From Planctomycetota bacterium (GTDB taxonomy: Bacteria > Planctomycetota > UBA1135 > GCA-002686595): 64,000 bases of DNA. The first letter of the stretch is position 1. Every line of letters begins with the position of its first letter. Below, in pieces: positions 28,090 to 36,116 of this stretch. The translations under genes and the position numbers were made by a program. Under the pieces are notes generated by a model. It was not told the origin of the DNA, ran no database searches, and saw only the letters and a list, made by a program, of their open reading frames with translations. The DNA is taken from positions 1 through 64,000 of the forward strand of contig NYUD01000049.1 of NCBI GenBank assembly GCA_002683825.1. Reading direction: 5' to 3'.

Positions 28090-28935
28090 ATGACGGCGTC
28101 CGGGCGTCTCGCTGGAAAGGTTGCGATCATCACCGGTGGTGGCTGGAACATCGGACGCGCCATCGCCGAGACCTTCGCCCGCGAAGGCGCCGCGGTGGCC
28201 GTTTGTGGGCGCCGGGAAGATCTGCTCCGGGAAACCGTCGAAGTCGTGCATCGGGCCGGTGGACGTGCACTGGCGGTCCGCGCCGACGTCACGCTGCTCG
28301 AGGACATGGAAAATCTCGTGGCGCGGACGAAAGCCGAATTCGGCGCCGTCGACTGCGTGTGCGCCATCGCCGGCGGCGGCGGCGGCTACGAACCGGTGGA
28401 TGTGATCGATGCCTCGTGGTGGGAGCACGTCCTACGCATCAACGTCGTGGGCACTTTCCACGTCGTGCGGGCGGCGCTCGCCGACCTGCGCGAACGACGC
28501 GGCTCTACGATCATCACGTGCTCCGGAGGTGGTGCCTACTTCCCGTTGGTGGGCATGAACGCCACCGCCTACGCAACCGCCAAGGCTGCCGTCTGCCGCT
28601 TTACCGACCAACTCGCGGTCGAACTCTTCGATGCCGGGATCCGGGTCAACTGCCTGCAGCCGGGACTGACCTGGAGCGTGGAAAAACAGCGCTCCGTCGA
28701 AGAGGAAGAACGGCGAACTGGCACCCCCCACCCGGAACGGAAATACAACCACCCTCCAGAGGATGCGGCGAACCTGGCTACTTGGCTGGCCAGCGACGAG
28801 AGCGCGCCTTTGACCGGACGGCTGGTCGCGGTCGACGAAGACTGGTGGCAGGACCGCGCCCAGGTTGAAGCCGTCTGCCAGAGCCTGCACGCCTACTGCC
28901 TTCGTCGTGTCGGTAGCGAGGGGCTTGCGACGTGA
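28090..28935 (+). CDS. Short-chain dehydrogenase/reductase
   Basis: 281 residues, classical SDR size. The NAD(P)-binding motif is IITGGGWNIGRAIAE near residues 13-27, and a basic pair CGRRED follows strand 2, favouring NADP. The catalytic triad is Ser145, Tyr161 and Lys165 (YATAK). The C-terminal part includes HPERKYNHPPEDAANLATWL and LTGRLVAVDEDWWQ. Substrate unknown. It is followed by rsgA with a GTGA overlap and preceded by the radical SAM gene at 33 bp, so the three genes look operonic. Confidence 0.9.
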   Translation: MTASGRLAGKVAIITGGGWNIGRAIAETFAREGAAVAVCGRREDLLRETVEVVHRAGGRALAVRADVTLLEDMENLVARTKAEFGAVDCVCAIAGGGGGYEPVDVIDASWWEHVLRINVVGTFHVVRAALADLRERRGSTIITCSGGGAYFPLVGMNATAYATAKAAVCRFTDQLAVELFDAGIRVNCLQPGLTWSVEKQRSVEEEERRTGTPHPERKYNHPPEDAANLATWLASDESAPLTGRLVAVDEDWWQDRAQVEAVCQSLHAYCLRRVGSEGLAT

Positions 28936-29885
28936 CGGAATTCGCGAAAGGAACGGTCGTCCGCAGCGATGCCAAGGTCTACCACGTGGAAGTAGGCGGC
29001 GAGGTGCGGCAATTCGCCCCGCGCGGCAGGCTATTCGAGGAACTCGGGGAAACCAAGAATCCCGTCGCGGTCGGCGATCACGTGCGGGTTAGCCTCAAAG
29101 GCGACCCTCCGGGCGTCGAGGAGGTCTTGCGACGTGTGAACTTCCTGCCGCGAATCGCCAGTTCCCACGATCCTCGCGAACAGATCCTCTTTGCCAACGT
29201 CGATCAACTGTTCATCATCGCTTCGGTTGCGCAACCGACTTTTTCATCGAACCGCGCCGACCGCATTCTCGCTGCTTGCTCATACCACGAAATTCCAGCC
29301 TGGCTCATTCTTAACAAGATCGACCTCGACAAGGGGGGCCAGGCGCGAGCGATTTGCGAAACGTACGAGGCGGCCGAAGTCCCCGTACTGGAGATGTGCG
29401 CCTCGGAAAAGAGAGGGATGGAGCCTCTGATCGAGCTTCTGAGGAACAAGATCTCGGTCTTCTACGGAGCTTCAGGCGCGGGCAAGTCGACCATCCTGAA
29501 TGCGATTCAGCCCGGGTTGAACCTGCGAGTCGGCAAGATCAGCCGCTTCTGGGATCAGGGCAAGCACACGACGACCTTTTCGCAGATGCACCGCTTCGAA
29601 GCCCTTCCGGCGCGGGTCATCGACACTCCCGGTATCCGAGTCTTCCGTCTGGCCGGCATCAACAAGGCGGAGCTGCGCGATCTTTTCCCCGAATTCCAAC
29701 CGTTCCAGGAGCAGTGCCACTTTCCGGACTGTACGCACGACCACGAGCCTGAATGCGCCGTGTTCGATGCGCTGGAAGCGGGCAAACTGGCCCCGACGCG
29801 CTATGCGAGTTATGTCGAGATTCTCGACGAGCTCGCAATTCCGCCGCAGGACGATACGCCGGTTCCGCCGCCACATCAGCTCTAG
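28932..29885 (+). CDS. rsgA: Ribosome small-subunit-dependent GTPase A
   Basis: 317 residues from a GTG overlapping the SDR stop codon. It shows the circularly permuted GTPase order: G4 NKID at 128-131, then G1 GASGAGKST at 169-177, then G3 DTPGIR at 221-226. An OB-fold precedes it (GTVVRSDAKVYHVEVGGEV) and a zinc site follows: Cys252, Cys257, His259, Cys265. RsgA couples GTP hydrolysis to late maturation of the 30S subunit. A perfect 6-bp GC hairpin directly follows its stop. Confidence 0.96.
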   Translation: MTEFAKGTVVRSDAKVYHVEVGGEVRQFAPRGRLFEELGETKNPVAVGDHVRVSLKGDPPGVEEVLRRVNFLPRIASSHDPREQILFANVDQLFIIASVAQPTFSSNRADRILAACSYHEIPAWLILNKIDLDKGGQARAICETYEAAEVPVLEMCASEKRGMEPLIELLRNKISVFYGASGAGKSTILNAIQPGLNLRVGKISRFWDQGKHTTTFSQMHRFEALPARVIDTPGIRVFRLAGINKAELRDLFPEFQPFQEQCHFPDCTHDHEPECAVFDALEAGKLAPTRYASYVEILDELAIPPQDDTPVPPPHQL

Positions 29886-29900
29886 CGAGGCGCCGCCTCG
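29886..29900 (+). terminator. Hairpin directly after rsgA
   Basis: CGAGGC (29886-29891) pairs with GCCTCG (29895-29900) across a GCC loop, starting one base after the rsgA stop in a convergent gap. There is no U-tract. Confidence 0.35.
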
Positions 29901-30018
29901 GGCCTGCGGAGCAGGTTGGGATTCGCTTGGCCGACTTCGCGGCACTTCGAACGGGGGGAACCGGGGTCGGGACGTCAGAGCGTCAGCTCGCGCACGACGC
30001 TTCGCCGGCTGAGTGACA

Positions 30019-30468
30019 TCACCCGATGTCCAGCCAACCACAAACGATCGCCAGCTTGTAGACCCAACCGGCGAGCATCGCCAGCGCAGCCCAGATTGCC
30101 CAGCGCTTCCAGCGCAACTCGCGCAGGGTGAGACCGAGATCTCTCCCGCGGAGATGGCCGTAGCCGGCCCAACCGACGAAAACGAGGGCACCGAGAAACA
30201 ACAGCAACCCGAAGGGTTGGGCCCGCAGGCTCTGCCCCAGCGCACCCCTCACCGCATGTGCTACGGAAGTCGTCACGCCGCAACCCGGACAAGGAATCCC
30301 CCACAGCTTCATCGGCAGGCAAGGGGCGAACCCGAGCTTTTCGTGGGTACCGTAACCCCGCGAATCCGGTTCGAGAAAGAGGGCGATCGCAACGAGGCAC
30401 AGCGCACCACCGCCTGCCACCAAGAGCAGGAACCAGTGCTCCGTGGATCGTTTTGTTCCGTCAGGCAT
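30019..30468 (-). CDS. DUF2752 membrane protein
   Basis: 149 residues with three or four hydrophobic helices (FLLLVAGGGALCLVAIALFL near 13; FGLLLFLGALVFVGWAGY; WAIWAALAMLAGWVYKLAIV at the end). The defining DUF2752 segment is FAPCLPMKLWGIPCPGCGVT with the CPxCG motif, followed by a Ser/Ala helix. The conserved cysteines suggest metal or redox chemistry at the membrane, but the family has no proven role. It stands alone between rsgA (convergent) and a 240-bp stretch with no evident gene. Confidence 0.85.
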   Translation of the reverse strand: MPDGTKRSTEHWFLLLVAGGGALCLVAIALFLEPDSRGYGTHEKLGFAPCLPMKLWGIPCPGCGVTTSVAHAVRGALGQSLRAQPFGLLLFLGALVFVGWAGYGHLRGRDLGLTLRELRWKRWAIWAALAMLAGWVYKLAIVCGWLDIG

Positions 30469-30708
30469 CGGGTCTCGCCGTGGAGGCTAAACCGCGCAAA
30501 CCCGTGGGTGCACCAAGACTCTTCGGAATCCCCATATTCCTACTCGCCTGTCTCTCGACGCCCTCGCCGGGTCCTGTCGGCAACCCGGCTTTCGAGCGGG
30601 AAGCCGTTCCAGCCCGGAGCAACGATCAGGGTCGCACCCCACGGGCACGGGGCGGCGGAAGAGGCCATCCGCCGGATCGTCCACGGAGAGGGACGGAGGA
30701 CGAAACGG

Positions 30709-31218
30709 CTATTCGTTGAAGTCGTAGATGTAGGACATCCGCGTCTTGTTGAGGATGGCGTACGAGAGCCCCTTCAACAGGCCCAGGTCTCGGTCCCCAT
30801 CGATCTTCATGCCGCGAACTTCGGGGTCGCGCATGACAAAGAACCGCCGCGTAGAACGATCGTTGGCCTCGTAGCACTTGGCCCGCACCTGACCCGCAAT
30901 TTCGACGTTGAGGTTGCCGGTGTAAAACGCACGAACGCGTTGGTAGGGCTCTTTGTCGTCGGCCAACTGGGCAGCGTGCGGATCGCCCGCGGTCTCGATC
31001 AACTCGTGCGCCAGAAGCACCTCATCCAGATTGACGTGAAGCAGGGGCGTATGGATCCGATCTCGGCTATTGAGGTCGATCAGGGTCGCATCGCGAACTT
31101 TGATGAAATACTTGCGGTACTCATCGAGAAGCTGAGAAAGTCGCGTGTACTTGTTTTCGATCTGTCCCTTGATCAGGAAAGCGTCGGTCAGGAGCAGATC
31201 GGAGACGATTGTAAGCAT
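30709..31218 (-). CDS. Small protein of unknown function downstream of folC
   Basis: 169 residues from ATG 31218, chosen because it starts 5 bp after the folC stop and removes an arginine-rich extension. The first 55 residues (LTIVSDLLLTDAFLIKGQIE, then RLSQLLDEYRKYFIKVRDAT) resemble the start of DUF6812-like proteins, in which a beta-strand pair precedes an R-L-S-x-L-L-x helix; this is a weak recollection. The rest (FYTGNLNVEIAGQVRAKCYE; RRFFVMRDPEVRGMKIDGD) is not recognised. No signal peptide or membrane helix. Proximity to folC implies co-transcription only. Confidence 0.6.
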   Translation of the reverse strand: MLTIVSDLLLTDAFLIKGQIENKYTRLSQLLDEYRKYFIKVRDATLIDLNSRDRIHTPLLHVNLDEVLLAHELIETAGDPHAAQLADDKEPYQRVRAFYTGNLNVEIAGQVRAKCYEANDRSTRRFFVMRDPEVRGMKIDGDRDLGLLKGLSYAILNKTRMSYIYDFNE

Positions 31219-31223
31219 CAGCT

Positions 31224-32570
31224 TCAGCCGTTCGGTGGGTAGGCCCGCGTGAAGCGACGAACCGCGCCGACCAGATGCAGCGAGCCCGTAACGAGCACCC
31301 AACCATCCGACCCGGCGAGGCGCAACGCCTCGTCCAGCGCACGCCGCGGAGTCTCGCTCACCACCGCACCGATGCCTGATTCACGAGCCATCGCTAGGAG
31401 CTCGAGAGGAGCGTGGTGGGGACCGGGTCCCACGGATGTGCACAGGAGGCTATCGGTCCGCGAACTCAACTCCTTGAGCAGGGCACGTGCATTTTTTTCC
31501 TTTCCGGTGCCGAAAACGACCACTGGCTGCGAAACGAGTGCGGGATCCGCCGCCAGCTCGTCGAGAACCGCCCGCAGGCTTTCGGCAACGTGAGCGCCAT
31601 CGAGGACAACCTGGACCTCGCCGGCCATCCGCCGCTCGAGTCTGCCGGGCAAGCTCGCAGCCGCAAAAGTCGCGGCATCGAGGGCCCAAACGCCCCAAGG
31701 CTCGTGCGCAGGTACGCGCGCGCCGGGATAGCGCCTGCTGAAATGACGGCCGAAGGCGTCGAGCACCGCCCTGGCGATTCGACCATTCCGATCGTGGATC
31801 GAATCCCCCGGTGAGGGAGGCAGGGCCATGACGCTCGCGCCAAGGTCACGCGCGCTTTCGACGATCGCGCGCCCGGCCACATCCGTTTCGTCGAGACCCA
31901 TGAAAACCGCCGCGCCCGGAGAGATGATGCCCGCCTTCTCGCGCGCAATGGCGGACCGTGTCGATCCGAGGATCTCGGTGTGCTCCAGTCCGATGTTGGT
32001 AATCACCGCGAACGGAGCCTGAATCACATTGGTCGAATCCAGGCGTCCCCCAAGCCCGCATTCGACGACGGCCACATCGACCTGGGCTTCCGCAAAGGCG
32101 TAGAAGGCCGCCGCGGTCAGCACATCGAACCAGGTCGCCTCGGTTGCCGTGGAGTCTCTCGTGCGACCGGTCTCCAAGGCGTCCAGGGCGGCCTCGAGGG
32201 CCTCCGCCAGCGCGTCGTCTCCGATCTCTTCGCTGTTCAAGCGTACGCGCTCCTGCACGCGCTCGACGTGGGGCGAGCCGTAGACTCCGCAGCAAAGCCC
32301 GGCTCGCAGAAGCCCGCGGGCAATGAGTTCGGCGACCGATCCCTTGCCCTTGGTCCCGGCGATGTGGATGGACAGGAAGCGGCCCTGGGGCCGGCCAAGC
32401 TCCTCCAGCAGAGCCCGCGATGGGTCCACCGAAACCCTCATCCTGGGCCCCGAGAGGCTCCCTCGGGTACGGCGCTCCCAATCGACGAGCCCGTCGAGAC
32501 GGGCCAAAGCCGCCCGAAGTCGTAGGCTGGGCGGGTCGCCCGGTGGATCTGCGATAAAGGAAGCGGCCAA
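31224..32570 (-). CDS. folC: Folylpolyglutamate/dihydrofolate synthase
   Basis: 448 residues from a TTG at 32570; the next methionine would remove the conserved N-terminal helix (LRLRAALARLDGLVDWERRT). The Mur-ligase-type P-loop is IHIAGTKGKGSVAELIARGL, followed by SPHVERVQERVRLNSEEIG and VVECGLGGRLDSTNV, both FolC hallmarks. It joins glutamate to dihydropteroate and/or to reduced folates using ATP. The C-terminal domain carries VLDGAHVAESLRAVLDELA. A 169-residue unknown follows 5 bp after its stop. Confidence 0.95.
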   Translation of the reverse strand: MAASFIADPPGDPPSLRLRAALARLDGLVDWERRTRGSLSGPRMRVSVDPSRALLEELGRPQGRFLSIHIAGTKGKGSVAELIARGLLRAGLCCGVYGSPHVERVQERVRLNSEEIGDDALAEALEAALDALETGRTRDSTATEATWFDVLTAAAFYAFAEAQVDVAVVECGLGGRLDSTNVIQAPFAVITNIGLEHTEILGSTRSAIAREKAGIISPGAAVFMGLDETDVAGRAIVESARDLGASVMALPPSPGDSIHDRNGRIARAVLDAFGRHFSRRYPGARVPAHEPWGVWALDAATFAAASLPGRLERRMAGEVQVVLDGAHVAESLRAVLDELAADPALVSQPVVVFGTGKEKNARALLKELSSRTDSLLCTSVGPGPHHAPLELLAMARESGIGAVVSETPRRALDEALRLAGSDGWVLVTGSLHLVGAVRRFTRAYPPNG

Positions 32571-32670
32571 CGGGGGTCGATCAGCTGTCTCAGCAGGGCT
32601 TTTCAGGCTTTTACAAGAAAACGGCTCACGAGGGCCGTGGCCCTACTCGAATAGACCATCTTACCTTCGG

Positions 32671-34377
32671 ATGCTTCCTCTTCTCCTCAGCGTGCTCTGC
32701 ATTCCCCAATCGGTGCGTGTCACCTCTCCTCCGGAGCGCTCGCAAGACGAACTCACAACCCCGACGGCCACTCGGCGGCTCACCCTGCTGGCCAACGAGC
32801 TCTTGCCGGCCTTCTTCAGTCGATATCCGTGGTTGGCCTACGAACGGCGTTTCACCCAGCCCGATCCGGTCGCCTTCGCGCGTTATGGAACCGGGGGTTA
32901 TCTCGCGTGGCGCAATCAACTGAGTCGCCTGAGGGTAGAGCTGAATGCCATCTCACCGCACGAGCTGGACGAGGCAGGGTGGACCGCATTCGGCGCGAGT
33001 TCGGCCTGGATTCTCACCCAAGAGCTTCTCGTCAATAGCCGCTCGCTCGAGCGGTGGGATGCGACGAGCTACGTCACGCGCGTCGAAAAGATGCTGTTCA
33101 GCTTGCGAGAAAGCGACTACGTCCCGATACGCACGCGGTTGATGCGAACGATCTTGCTCCTTGAGGGTCTACCCGCGTACTGGGAAGGAGCGAGAACGAG
33201 TCTGGTTTCACCCGCGCGGGTCTGGAAAAACGAGGCGGTCGCACGCCTCGTCGATCTCGGTGTCTCGATCGAAGCCGAACTGCCACGCAGTTTTTCGAAG
33301 CTTCACCTCGATAGACGAGAAACGAAACGCTTTGAAGTTGCCTTGAACAAAGCGCTGGAGAGCACGGACAAATTCCGGAGCTGGTTGTTGGATAAGCGTG
33401 CTCCGCGCGGAGATGAAGCCGGCATCATGGGCGCAGCCAACTGGGAGGGCCTCATGCAGACCGTCTCCGGCTCTGAAATTACCGCAGGCCGATTGAAGAC
33501 GCTTCTGCTACGGGACATCGCCGGCCTGAATCGACGATGGGGAAAGAACTGGGAGCAAAAAACTCCTGGCCGTGCTCCACTCGCTCCCCAACATCTCGTC
33601 AAGGCAATACGAACATCCTCGCAGCTCGCTGCAAGTTTGGCGGAGCGCGCGGGCCTCTTCAGCACCTCGGAAGACTCGAACTTGTCGATCCGAATCAAAG
33701 GAGACCGGTCAACACCCAGACAGTTCGCTCAGTTGTGGCCCGACAAGCAGATCGGCTACGCGCTGCATCTCGAGATAGGTAGTCCGCTGTGGAGCCCCGA
33801 CATCATGAGCACCCGCGCCACCCAGTTGAACCAGCGGGCGCTGGCTGTCCTCGGGATTCGCTACGGTTGGACCGGGGAATCCAAGTTGCGCGGGGCCGCA
33901 TCGAGAGCACAGAACCCCATCGCTCGGTTTCTGTGGAATCGTTCGGTTTTTGAGGGATGGGGGCTATATGCACTGGATTGGATTACACGCATCGACTGGG
34001 TGGAAAACCCCTTCGTCGAGGACACTCGCCTGGAAATCGAGATAGCTCGGGCCTGGATGCTCGAAGCAACGCGGCTGCTGGCCTCGATCGAAATACACGT
34101 GGAAGGACTTTCGGTCCCTGCCGCCGCCGCCGCATTGAGGCGCCGAAGCAGTTTCGACCCGGAAACCGCCCTCCTCGAGGCGCGCATGGCCCATCACGAC
34201 CCGTTGCGCGGAATCGGGTATCTGGGACTCTTGGAAATGCGCCTGCTCGAAGAGGAGATCGGCCGCGAAATCACCGGCCGCGAGGCGCTCCAGGAAACAC
34301 TTGCGACGATCCTCGCAAATCCGCACCTGCGCCCCTTCGACGTGCGCACACGATTGGGAGGGCTACGCCCGCGTTGA
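32671..34377 (+). CDS. Exported DUF885-like protein lacking the HExxH-type metal site
   Basis: 568 residues from ATG 32671, which begins a signal-like sequence (MLPLLLSVLCIPQSVRVTS). The C-terminal half follows the DUF885 layout: FEGWGLYALDWI for the family's EGWaLYaE block and LLEEEIGREITGREALQETL near the end. The family's HE-x-x-PGHH motif, expected about 40 residues before EGW, is absent: that region reads RALAVLGIRYGWTGESKLRG. Without it, peptidase activity is unlikely, so this is a possible pseudoenzyme. The family call rests on the C-terminal pattern and length and is moderate. Confidence 0.6.
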   Translation: MLPLLLSVLCIPQSVRVTSPPERSQDELTTPTATRRLTLLANELLPAFFSRYPWLAYERRFTQPDPVAFARYGTGGYLAWRNQLSRLRVELNAISPHELDEAGWTAFGASSAWILTQELLVNSRSLERWDATSYVTRVEKMLFSLRESDYVPIRTRLMRTILLLEGLPAYWEGARTSLVSPARVWKNEAVARLVDLGVSIEAELPRSFSKLHLDRRETKRFEVALNKALESTDKFRSWLLDKRAPRGDEAGIMGAANWEGLMQTVSGSEITAGRLKTLLLRDIAGLNRRWGKNWEQKTPGRAPLAPQHLVKAIRTSSQLAASLAERAGLFSTSEDSNLSIRIKGDRSTPRQFAQLWPDKQIGYALHLEIGSPLWSPDIMSTRATQLNQRALAVLGIRYGWTGESKLRGAASRAQNPIARFLWNRSVFEGWGLYALDWITRIDWVENPFVEDTRLEIEIARAWMLEATRLLASIEIHVEGLSVPAAAAALRRRSSFDPETALLEARMAHHDPLRGIGYLGLLEMRLLEEEIGREITGREALQETLATILANPHLRPFDVRTRLGGLRPR

Positions 34378-34436
34378 GGCCTGCGCCCGTTTTTCCCACA
34401 GAAACGCCCGATGCAGTTCAGGTTTCGGGGCCGGCG

Positions 34437-34465
34437 TTGGCCGATAAACAACGGCGAGCTATACC
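34437..34465 (+). promoter_or_regulatory. Candidate sigma-70-type promoter
   Basis: TTGGCC at 34437-34442 and TATACC at 34460-34465 are separated by exactly 17 bp, each matching 4 of 6 consensus bases, 15 bp upstream of the start codon at 34481. Confidence 0.35.
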
Positions 34466-34480
34466 CTCGTTCCCAACGCC

Positions 34481-34900
34481 ATGACCGAATTCTCCCACAG
34501 GATACGCGTATTCGTGTACCGCTATACGGACGGTCACCCGAACTATCTACTCCTAAGGAGCGCACAGATCGAGAGCTTCTGGACTCCGCTGCATACTCCC
34601 CTTGGCTTTGATGAAAAACTAGAGGTCGCCATTCGGCGCGGAGTCGCTACCGAAGTGGGAGTTCCGACCGCCACCAAGCTGATCGACCTCAAGATGCCAT
34701 CGCGTTGGCTCATCGGCGACGAGGAGATCATCGAATGGAACTTCGGGTTCCAGGCGCCGCCGAGGAATGCCCTGAACGTCGACACAACACGCTGGTCCGC
34801 CTTTCGTTGGGCGATGTTTGCCAGCGCGTATCCATCGCTGGAACTGGAAAACGACCGCGCCGCGATCGTGCGTCTACACGCGCTCCTGCACGCGGCCTAG
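34481..34900 (+). CDS. Nudix-like protein with degenerate catalytic box
   Basis: 139 residues. The opening HRIRVFVYRYTDGHPNYLLL is the usual first strands of a Nudix fold. The expected box is TPLGFDEKLEVAIRRGVATE followed by VGV: the first Glu of G-x5-E and the Arg are in register, and so is one late Glu, but the initial Gly is Thr and two of the Mg-binding glutamates are Gly and Thr. Hydrolase activity is therefore doubtful. Its TAG stop lies within a CTAG tetranucleotide that also supplies the stop of the opposite-strand DUF1501 gene. Confidence 0.65.
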   Translation: MTEFSHRIRVFVYRYTDGHPNYLLLRSAQIESFWTPLHTPLGFDEKLEVAIRRGVATEVGVPTATKLIDLKMPSRWLIGDEEIIEWNFGFQAPPRNALNVDTTRWSAFRWAMFASAYPSLELENDRAAIVRLHALLHAA

Positions 34901-36102
34901 ACGAACCCGAGCGTCGGATAGTCAGAACCCAGGGCACGCCCGGGGTCGATGCCGAAGACAGATCGAATCGCCGTTGCATACACGGAACGAAAGTCGGTCG
35001 TGAAGGTCAGATCGCCTTCGTCAAGCTTGGAGAGGGAGGGGTGCTCGCCGTAGAGCCCGCCCTTGACATGGGAGCCGGCGGCAAGCATCAAGCTTGCGCA
35101 GCCGTGATCCGTCCCCTTCGAAGCATTCTCGGCAACCCGTCTGCCGAATTCCGAAAAGACGAGGACCAGTGTCTCGCGCCCGGATTCGCTCATCTCGAGA
35201 TCCTCGAGAAACGGAGCCAGCGAGGCATCGAGGGTCCGCATCAAGCGATCGTGCCTGTTCTTTTGATCGACATGGGTATCGAAGCCACCCAGTTCGACCG
35301 AGAGGATACGTGTCCCGAGATCGCTGTGTATCAGCGCAGCAACTGTTCGGAGCGAATCGCCGAAGACGTCCGACGGATACTCGGTCTTCGGCCTGTAACT
35401 CGCCACCGCAGAGCGGACCTGGCGCGAAGAGGCATGCGCATCCCTCATCACGCGACGCAGCCGGTCCAAACGCGAGCGGCGCGTCGAAGGCTCGTCCATC
35501 GCATCCCGGGAAACATCGCTCAGCCGGGCTAGCTCTTTTTCATTTTCTAGCCAGCGATAGTTTCGGGGAAGGGCGAACGAAAGCGCTGGATGGCGCGTCG
35601 AATACAGCGAGTATGGTGCCGTAGATCCAACGTGAACGACGCGCTCTGGAAGAGCCTCCGCCCCAAAGGCCGCCTCACATAGACGGCCGACCCACCCCTC
35701 TCCCGAAGATCGTCCGCCCCTATCGGCCGTGTGCCAAACGTCGAGGGACTTGAAGTGCGAGCGGTTGGGATTCGCGTATCCGACACCCTCGATGACGGCG
35801 AGGCCACCCTCCTTCATCCGCGCATGCATGCGCTTCAAGGCTGGGTGAAAGCCGCGGTAGCCATCGATCGTCAGCACGTCCGATGCCCGATGGCGCGTCG
35901 TCTTCCGCTCCCGGTGATAGCTGTCATCGCCGTGGGGCACGACGGTCGACAGCCCATCATTGCCCCCAGAGAGCTGCACGAGCACGAGCGATTTTTGAGG
36001 GTCGTCACTCCGCTCACGGGATTGGGACGACCGGGAGAGGAGCGTCAATCCCCCGCAAGCCCCCAGAGCACGTAGAAGTAGTCGTCTGTCAATCGATCTC
36101 AT
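34897..36102 (-). CDS. DUF1501 domain protein (second copy)
   Basis: 401 residues from ATG 36102 (a TTG at 36120 that overlaps the upstream stop is an alternative). The start MRSIDRRLLLRALGACGGLT is a Tat-like leader; SLVLVQLSGGNDGLSTVVPH is the DUF1501 opening, and VLVFSEFGRRVAENASKGTDH near the C-terminus holds the conserved Glu-Phe-Gly-Arg and Asp-His. It differs clearly from the 16.3-kb DUF1501 protein and is of the type that pairs with DUF1800. It follows the DUF1800 gene by about 15 bp in the same direction. Confidence 0.9.
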   Translation of the reverse strand: MRSIDRRLLLRALGACGGLTLLSRSSQSRERSDDPQKSLVLVQLSGGNDGLSTVVPHGDDSYHRERKTTRHRASDVLTIDGYRGFHPALKRMHARMKEGGLAVIEGVGYANPNRSHFKSLDVWHTADRGGRSSGEGWVGRLCEAAFGAEALPERVVHVGSTAPYSLYSTRHPALSFALPRNYRWLENEKELARLSDVSRDAMDEPSTRRSRLDRLRRVMRDAHASSRQVRSAVASYRPKTEYPSDVFGDSLRTVAALIHSDLGTRILSVELGGFDTHVDQKNRHDRLMRTLDASLAPFLEDLEMSESGRETLVLVFSEFGRRVAENASKGTDHGCASLMLAAGSHVKGGLYGEHPSLSKLDEGDLTFTTDFRSVYATAIRSVFGIDPGRALGSDYPTLGFV

Positions 36103-36116
36103 CGCGAAGTGTTCCG

